37,876 bases of DNA, taken from NCBI GenBank assembly GCA_000193795.2, contig AEPI01000027.1:1-37876 (forward strand), written 5' to 3'. This document shows positions 33,407 through 37,876 of the stretch, in pieces. Source of the stretch: Neisseria lactamica NS19 (GTDB taxonomy: Bacteria; Pseudomonadota; Gammaproteobacteria; Burkholderiales; Neisseriaceae). The notes under the pieces are model-generated. The model saw nothing but the letters and a program-made list of their open reading frames with translations, was not told the origin of the DNA and ran no database searches. Position 1 is the first letter of the stretch, and each line of letters opens with the position of its first letter. Made by a program: the position numbers and the translations under genes.

Positions 33407-34933
33407 TTAACGCTTCTTTCCGCCGCTGCTGTGGAACGGCGGTTTCGCCAGCCAAACAATGGGAATCAGGGCGATAAACAAGATACTGCCGGCGAGGAAT
33501 ATTTCGTTCGATCCGATAATGAAGCCCTGTTGCGTGATGGTGTTGTTGATGATGCCTAGGGTTTGACTGTCGGAAACGCCGTATCGGGACAACTGCGCCG
33601 CCGTTTCGTGCAATGTTGCGGAATAGGGCGTGATGTGTTCGGCAAAGCGCGTGTGGTGCAACGCTTCGCGCCGTTCCCACAGGGTACTGACGAATGATAC
33701 GCCGACACCGCCCATCAGCACGCGCAGGAAATTCGACAAACTGCCGGCAGCGGCAATCTGCCCTCCCTTCATATGCGACAAGGTGATGGTCGTCAGCGGC
33801 AGGAAGAACATGGCAACGCCTGCCCCCTGCCAAAACTGCGGCCAGATGACGTTGCCGATATCCATGTCGGCATAAAAATCGGTGCGCCAATAGAAAGTGA
33901 AGGCAAAGGTCAGGAAGCTGGCGGTTACGAGCAGGCGCATATCGATTTTATTGCCGAACCTGCCGATTAACGGAGACAGGAAGACGGGCAGGATGCCGAC
34001 GGGTGCGGCGGCAAGCCCCGCCCACGTGGAGGTATAGCCCAGGTTGGTCTGCAACACTAACGGCAGCAGGGTCAGCGTCCCCATATACACCATAAAACCC
34101 AATGATGTGGCAATGATGCCGACGGTAAAATTCCGATCTTTAAACAGCGATAAATCGACAATCGGGTATTTCTCACCCAATTCCCAAACAATAAAATACG
34201 ACAAGCACACCAGCGCGACTACGCCCAAGATAATGATTTCTCCAGAGGCGAACCAGTCCAGCTCCTTACCCCTGTCCAGCATCATCTGCAACGCGCCGAC
34301 ACCGGTTACCATCAATGTCAGCCCGACATAGTCGGTCGGCATTTTAACGGTTTCCGTTTCCCGATGTTTCAAATGTTTCCAGGTTATCCGGGCCGATATG
34401 ATCCCGATGGGGATATTGATGAAGAAAATCCAACCCCAATGCCAGTTTCCGGAAATCCAGCCGCCGAGTATCGGCCCGAGAACAGGGGCAACAACGACGG
34501 TCATTGCCCACAATGCCAGTGCCAGCGTCCGTTTTGCGGGCGGATAGGATGCCATTAACAGGCTTTGCGACAGGGGAATCAGCGGCCCGGCGATAAAACC
34601 CTGCAAGATGCGGAAAAACACCAAAGCCTGAAGGTTGGGCGCGATGCCGCACAGCCATGATGTGATGACGAAACCGACAGCGGCGGCGGTAAACAATTTG
34701 ACCTCGCCGATACGTTTCGCCAAAAATCCCGTTAACGGCACAGAAACGGCGTTTGCCACAGCAAAAGAAGTAATGACCCACGTCCCCTGCGTGGTTGCCG
34801 CACCGAGGTTGCCGGCGATGACGGGAACGGCGACATTGGCGATAGTCGTATCTAAAACTTCCATAAATACGGCAAGCCCCAAAGACAGCGTAACCCACGC
34901 CAATGCCGCACCCTTAAGCGGTGGATAATCCAT
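33407..34933 (-). CDS. farB: MFS drug/fatty-acid efflux pump FarB (EmrB/QacA type)
   Basis: From MDYPPLKGAALAWVTLSLGL (ATG 34933, GAGG upstream) the product is 508 residues with about 14 membrane segments. EmrB/DHA2 features include LDTTIANVAVP in the first segment and the periplasmic loop near ALHHTRFAEH. FarB with the adaptor FarA and the outer membrane channel MtrE exports long-chain fatty acids. A longer start in the upstream DUS (MPSETEDT) is disfavoured because it encodes the uptake sequence itself. It lies about 23 nt after farA. Confidence 0.92.
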   Translation of the reverse strand: MDYPPLKGAALAWVTLSLGLAVFMEVLDTTIANVAVPVIAGNLGAATTQGTWVITSFAVANAVSVPLTGFLAKRIGEVKLFTAAAVGFVITSWLCGIAPNLQALVFFRILQGFIAGPLIPLSQSLLMASYPPAKRTLALALWAMTVVVAPVLGPILGGWISGNWHWGWIFFINIPIGIISARITWKHLKHRETETVKMPTDYVGLTLMVTGVGALQMMLDRGKELDWFASGEIIILGVVALVCLSYFIVWELGEKYPIVDLSLFKDRNFTVGIIATSLGFMVYMGTLTLLPLVLQTNLGYTSTWAGLAAAPVGILPVFLSPLIGRFGNKIDMRLLVTASFLTFAFTFYWRTDFYADMDIGNVIWPQFWQGAGVAMFFLPLTTITLSHMKGGQIAAAGSLSNFLRVLMGGVGVSFVSTLWERREALHHTRFAEHITPYSATLHETAAQLSRYGVSDSQTLGIINNTITQQGFIIGSNEIFLAGSILFIALIPIVWLAKPPFHSSGGKKR

Positions 34934-34956
34934 TGTGTCCTCCGTTTCAGACGGCA

Positions 34957-36129
34957 TCAGGGCGCGGATTGCCCGAGGATTTCATCGACCGTCCGATCGA
35001 CTTCCGACCAGTCGGTACTTTCCATTTCCGGCAATGCCGCACCCGGCGTTTTTGAAACAGGCGCGCCTGCGGCGGAAGTATCCACTTTAACCGTCATCGA
35101 CAAACCGATACGCAACGGATGCCTGTCCACATCTTCACGGTTCAGCACGATACGGACAGGGACGCGCTGCACCACTTTAATCCAGTTGCCCGTTGCATTT
35201 TGCGCCGGAATCAGCGAAAACGCGCTGCCCGTACCTGCCGAAAACCCTGCCACCCTGCCGCGATAAACAATTTGTTTGCCGTACAAATCGGACACCAGCT
35301 CGGCAGGCTGTCCGATTTTCATATGCCGCAACTGCGTCTCTTTAAAATTGGCATCCACCCACACATCCGACAGCGACACCACCGCCATCAGCGGCGCACC
35401 TGCCGCCACCTGCTGTCCGACCTGTACCGAACGCTTTGCCACCTGACCGTCCGCCGGCGCGCGGATTTGCGTCCGCTGAAGGTTCAGCCACGCATCTTTC
35501 AAGCTGCCGATTGCCGTCTGAACCGCCGGCTGTTCGCGCAAAGAAACATCTCTGCCCAAAGCCGCACGCGCCGAAGATTCTTCCGCCAAAGCCGCCTTAA
35601 CTGCCGCCTGCGCCTGAGACACAGCCGCACGGGCGTGTGCCAGCTCTTCGGCGGACACCGCGCCCGATTCCGCCAAAGCAGACCGGCGGCGCAAATCGTC
35701 CTGCGCGCGCGCCAAATCTGCCCGGCGCAAAGCAACCTGCGCTGCCGCCTGCGAAGTGGCGGCATTTTGCCGGCGGTTTTGCCGCACCGCCTGAACCAGC
35801 TCGTTTTTTGCCCGCTCATACGCCAGCACATCATTGTCGTCGTCCAACACCGCCAGCACGTCGCCTTTCTTCACAACATCCGTATCGTCATACAACACCT
35901 TCCGCACCGTGCCGCCCTTCTGCGGCGTAACCTGAACCACGCGCCCGGCAACATAAGCGTCTTCCGTTTCCTCTTCGTGCTGCCACCATAAAAAAAACGC
36001 CGACCCGGCGGCTGCGGCGGCAAGCGCGAACAGCAGCGTTAACACCAGCAGGCGGCGTTTGCGTTTGTCTTTCGCACCATCGGCTTCTTGTCTGTTTTGA
36101 ATTTTCACTTCGTTTCCGTGTGTTGCCAT
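34957..36129 (-). CDS. farA: Membrane fusion protein FarA (EmrA type)
   Basis: The ATG at 36129 (MATHGNEVKIQNRQEADGAK) gives 390 residues. One membrane anchor (residues 27-48) is followed by a periplasmic HlyD/EmrA domain: lipoyl-like halves around VVQVTPQKGGTVRKVLYDDT and RAPADGQVAKRSVQVGQQVA, and a long alpha-hairpin between. FarA bridges FarB to the MtrE channel. In Neisseria farAB is controlled by FarR; I cannot place its site with certainty in the AT-rich region upstream. First gene of the farAB operon. Confidence 0.92.
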   Translation of the reverse strand: MATHGNEVKIQNRQEADGAKDKRKRRLLVLTLLFALAAAAAGSAFFLWWQHEEETEDAYVAGRVVQVTPQKGGTVRKVLYDDTDVVKKGDVLAVLDDDNDVLAYERAKNELVQAVRQNRRQNAATSQAAAQVALRRADLARAQDDLRRRSALAESGAVSAEELAHARAAVSQAQAAVKAALAEESSARAALGRDVSLREQPAVQTAIGSLKDAWLNLQRTQIRAPADGQVAKRSVQVGQQVAAGAPLMAVVSLSDVWVDANFKETQLRHMKIGQPAELVSDLYGKQIVYRGRVAGFSAGTGSAFSLIPAQNATGNWIKVVQRVPVRIVLNREDVDRHPLRIGLSMTVKVDTSAAGAPVSKTPGAALPEMESTDWSEVDRTVDEILGQSAP

Positions 36130-36365
36130 TATTCCAATTCCGAATATTTTTAATACGATATAAATAAAGCCGATCAAAGGCAGCTCGGATTCTATACCCC
36201 GGCAATAACCCAATCAAGTTAATGATTTAGAATGAATATTCAAATAAACCGCCACACCGGTGCTCCGCAAAATTAATTTATGTTCAAAAATAATCGGATA
36301 AGCGCGCCATTCCGTGCCGGGCGGGGAAGCTACACAGATACCGCCGCTTGTATTACAATCGCCGC
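36130..36365. promoter_or_regulatory. Divergent farA / queF control region
   Basis: The AT-rich 236-bp region carries both promoters. A near-match to an IHF site (AATCAAGTTAATG) is at about 36211-36223. FarR and IHF are known regulators of farAB in gonococci; these positions are candidates only. Confidence 0.4.
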
Positions 36366-36402
36366 CCGTGGTTCGCAAACCTCCCACATTAAAAAACTAA
36401 GG
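36366..36402 (+). promoter_or_regulatory. preQ1-I riboswitch upstream of queF
   Basis: The minimal class I fold is visible. P1 is GTGG (36368-36371) and CCAC (36384-36387), closing a 12-nt loop TTCGCAAACCTC. The A-rich tail ATTAAAAAACTAAGG follows, nearly the class consensus. The AAGG at its end is the queF ribosome binding site, so ligand-stabilised pairing of the tail would block translation. It lies 7 nt before the queF ATG. Neighbouring queF and yhhQ are both queuosine genes, as expected. Confidence 0.85.
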
Positions 36403-36409
36403 AAACCCT

Positions 36410-36883
36410 ATGTCCCGCAATACCGAAGAGCTGCAAGGCATCTCTCTTTTGGGTAATCAAAAAACCCGATACCCGACCTGCTACGCGCCTGAAATTCTCG
36501 AAGCATTCGACAACAAACATCCCGACAACGACTATTTCGTCAAATTCGTCTGCCCCGAATTCACCGGCCTCTGCCCCATGACCGGGCAGCCCGACTTCGC
36601 CACCATCTACATCCGCTACATCCCGCACATCAAAATGGTGGAGAGCAAATCCCTGAAACTCTACCTCTTCAGCTTCCGCAACCACGGCGATTTCCATGAA
36701 GACTGTGTCAACATCATCATGAAAGACCTGATCGCACTGATGGATCCGAAATACATCGAAGTATTCGGCGAGTTCACACCGCGCGGCGGCATCGCCATTC
36801 ATCCTTTCGCCAATTACGGCAAAGCAGGCACAGAGTTTGAAGCATTGGCACGCAAACGCCTGTTCGAGCACGACAGCCAATAA
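36410..36883 (+). CDS. queF: NADPH-dependent 7-cyano-7-deazaguanine reductase (QueF)
   Basis: QueF reduces preQ0 to preQ1 in queuosine synthesis. The 157-residue unimodular form has Cys55 and Asp62 in TGLCPMTGQPDFA and Glu97 in NHGDFHED, the same numbering as the B. subtilis enzyme. The QueF motif ESKSLKLYLFSFRNH is present. Translation is likely controlled by the preQ1 riboswitch directly before it, a product feedback loop. Confidence 0.95.
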   Translation: MSRNTEELQGISLLGNQKTRYPTCYAPEILEAFDNKHPDNDYFVKFVCPEFTGLCPMTGQPDFATIYIRYIPHIKMVESKSLKLYLFSFRNHGDFHEDCVNIIMKDLIALMDPKYIEVFGEFTPRGGIAIHPFANYGKAGTEFEALARKRLFEHDSQ

Positions 36884-36898
36884 CCCGTCCTTCCCACT

Positions 36899-36931
36899 TT
36901 CAGACGGCATTCCTTTGATATGCCGTCTGAA
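36899..36931. other. Inverted DUS pair between queF and yhhQ
   Basis: TTCAGACGGCAT (36899-36910) and ATGCCGTCTGAA (36920-36931) form a 12-bp stem. No T-run follows, so read-through into yhhQ remains possible. Confidence 0.75.
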
Positions 36932-36951
36932 CGCCTTTCCGAAAGGTTTTC

Positions 36952-37638
36952 ATGTACGCATTTACCGCCGCACAGCAGCAGAAGGCACTCTTCCGGCTGG
37001 TGCTTTTCCATATCCTCATCATCGCCGCCAGCAACTATCTGGTGCAGTTCCCCTTCCAAATTTTCGGCATCCACACCACTTGGGGCGCGTTTTCCTTTCC
37101 CTTTATCTTCCTTGCCACCGACCTGACCGTCCGCATTTTCGGTTCGCACCTGGCGCGGCGGATTATCTTTTGGGTCATGTTCCCCGCCCTTTTGCTTTCC
37201 TACGTCTTTTCCGTTTTGTTCCACAACGGCAGTTGGACAGGCTTGGGCGCACTGTCCGAATTCAACACCTTTGTCGGACGCATCGCGCTGGCAAGCTTTG
37301 CCGCCTATGCGCTCGGACAAATCCTTGATATTTTTGTATTCGACAAATTACGCCGTCTGAAAGCGTGGTGGGTTGCCCCGACCGCATCAACCGTCATCGG
37401 CAACGCCTTGGATACATTAGTATTTTTCGCCGTTGCCTTTTACGCCGGCAGCGATGAATTTATGGCGGCAAACTGGCAGGGCATCGCCTTGGTCGATTAC
37501 TTGTTCAAACTCACCGTCTGCACCTTCTTCTTCCTGCCTGCATACGGCGTGATTCTGAATCTGCTGACGAAAAAACTGACGACCCTGCAAACCAAACAGG
37601 CGCAAGACCGCCCCTCGCCCTCGCTGCAAAATCCGTGA
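36952..37638 (+). CDS. yhhQ: Queuosine precursor transporter (YhhQ/DUF165)
   Basis: The 228-residue protein has about six membrane segments and the YhhQ signature region FLATDLTVRIFGSHLAR, with TASTVIGNALDTLVFF. YhhQ imports preQ0/preQ1. GAAAGG precedes the ATG. It lies about 70 nt after queF, so the cell can either make preQ1 via QueF or take up precursors, and both may depend on the same riboswitch transcript. Confidence 0.92.
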   Translation: MYAFTAAQQQKALFRLVLFHILIIAASNYLVQFPFQIFGIHTTWGAFSFPFIFLATDLTVRIFGSHLARRIIFWVMFPALLLSYVFSVLFHNGSWTGLGALSEFNTFVGRIALASFAAYALGQILDIFVFDKLRRLKAWWVAPTASTVIGNALDTLVFFAVAFYAGSDEFMAANWQGIALVDYLFKLTVCTFFFLPAYGVILNLLTKKLTTLQTKQAQDRPSPSLQNP

Positions 37639-37876
37639 ACAGCCCTGCCGGGAATCGGCAGCAGGCTATGGCAAATCCAAATAAGATTTCCCGTGCCGTC
37701 ATTTCCGCGCGGCCGGGAATCGGGACGGCTAAGTTTTCTTTTATTTGCAAACACTGCCGGAACGGATAAGTCCGGATTCCCGCCACTTCGTCATTCCCGA
37801 GAAACAGAAAATCAAAAGCAGCAACTTAAACCCCGTCATTCCCGCGCAGGCGGGAATCCGGTCCGTTCGGTTTCAA
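37639..37876. repeat. dRS3-type repeat region at the window end
   Basis: A perfect dRS3 (ATTCCC, 8 nt, GGGAAT) is at 37838-37857, and a one-mismatch copy (ATTTCC...GGGAAT) at 37701-37720. Between and after them are CGTCATTCCC fragments typical of neisserial intergenic mosaic elements. No gene is seen. Confidence 0.8.

Noticed and set aside
34934..34957. FarB start at the upstream ATG (MPSETEDT)
   Set aside because: Those codons are a DNA uptake sequence and the ATG at 34933 has a better ribosome binding site.

Overview
The window is a stretch of a Neisseria chromosome. It carries many copies of the 12-mer DNA uptake sequence ATGCCGTCTGAA (AT-DUS dialect), often as inverted pairs acting as terminators, plus a Correia element and a dRS3 repeat. 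The backbone gene order (tspA, gloA, lapB, lapA, ilvE, fabI, dapD, pgi, pilG, pilD, coaE, yacG, pilF, tRNA-Arg, DUF441, ispB, rplU, rpmA, ubiH-family, rpmG, rpmB, farB, farA, queF, yhhQ) matches the meningococcal-type chromosome as I remember it. A lic locus for phosphorylcholine with a CAAT tract points to a commensal such as N. lactamica or a close relative; species is inference.

Five segments stand out from the backbone. (1) 2181-3731: an AT-rich cassette of small immunity-like genes (a DUF2004-type gene, a truncated second copy, an unknown gene and a frameshifted one) inserted between lapB and gloA and flanked by a 20-bp direct repeat. (2) 5337-8809: licA-licB-licC-licD between lapA and ilvE. 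licA begins with ten CAAT repeats and in this sequence no ATG is in frame with its body, so it reads as phase OFF; licD has a one-base frameshift. (3) 12063-12625: an AT-rich immunity-like gene preceded by the tail of what looks like a polymorphic-toxin C-terminus, between dapD and pgi. (4) 17792-19467: pilF, the type IV pilus assembly ATPase, is split by a one-base deletion in a homopolymer. (5) 19801-28671: an 8.8-kb integrative element in tRNA-Arg(CCT).

The island has 108-bp direct repeats at both ends, a P4-type tyrosine integrase next to the tRNA, and an AlpA-like regulator heading a leftward operon of small unknown proteins that ends with a zinc-finger/Toprim primase. It has two intact toxin-antitoxin pairs (HigBA, HicAB), a decayed third (RelE/Xre), an iteron-plus-AT-rich region resembling a replication origin, and repeated putative integrase arm sites. 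It lacks capsid, packaging and lysis genes, so it looks like a satellite or small integrative element rather than a prophage.

In the right part, ribosomal protein operons (L21-L27; L28-L33), the fatty-acid efflux pair farAB, and a queuosine pair (queF, yhhQ) follow. A sequence matching the preQ1-I riboswitch lies directly before queF and merges with its ribosome binding site. The window ends in dRS3-type repeats.
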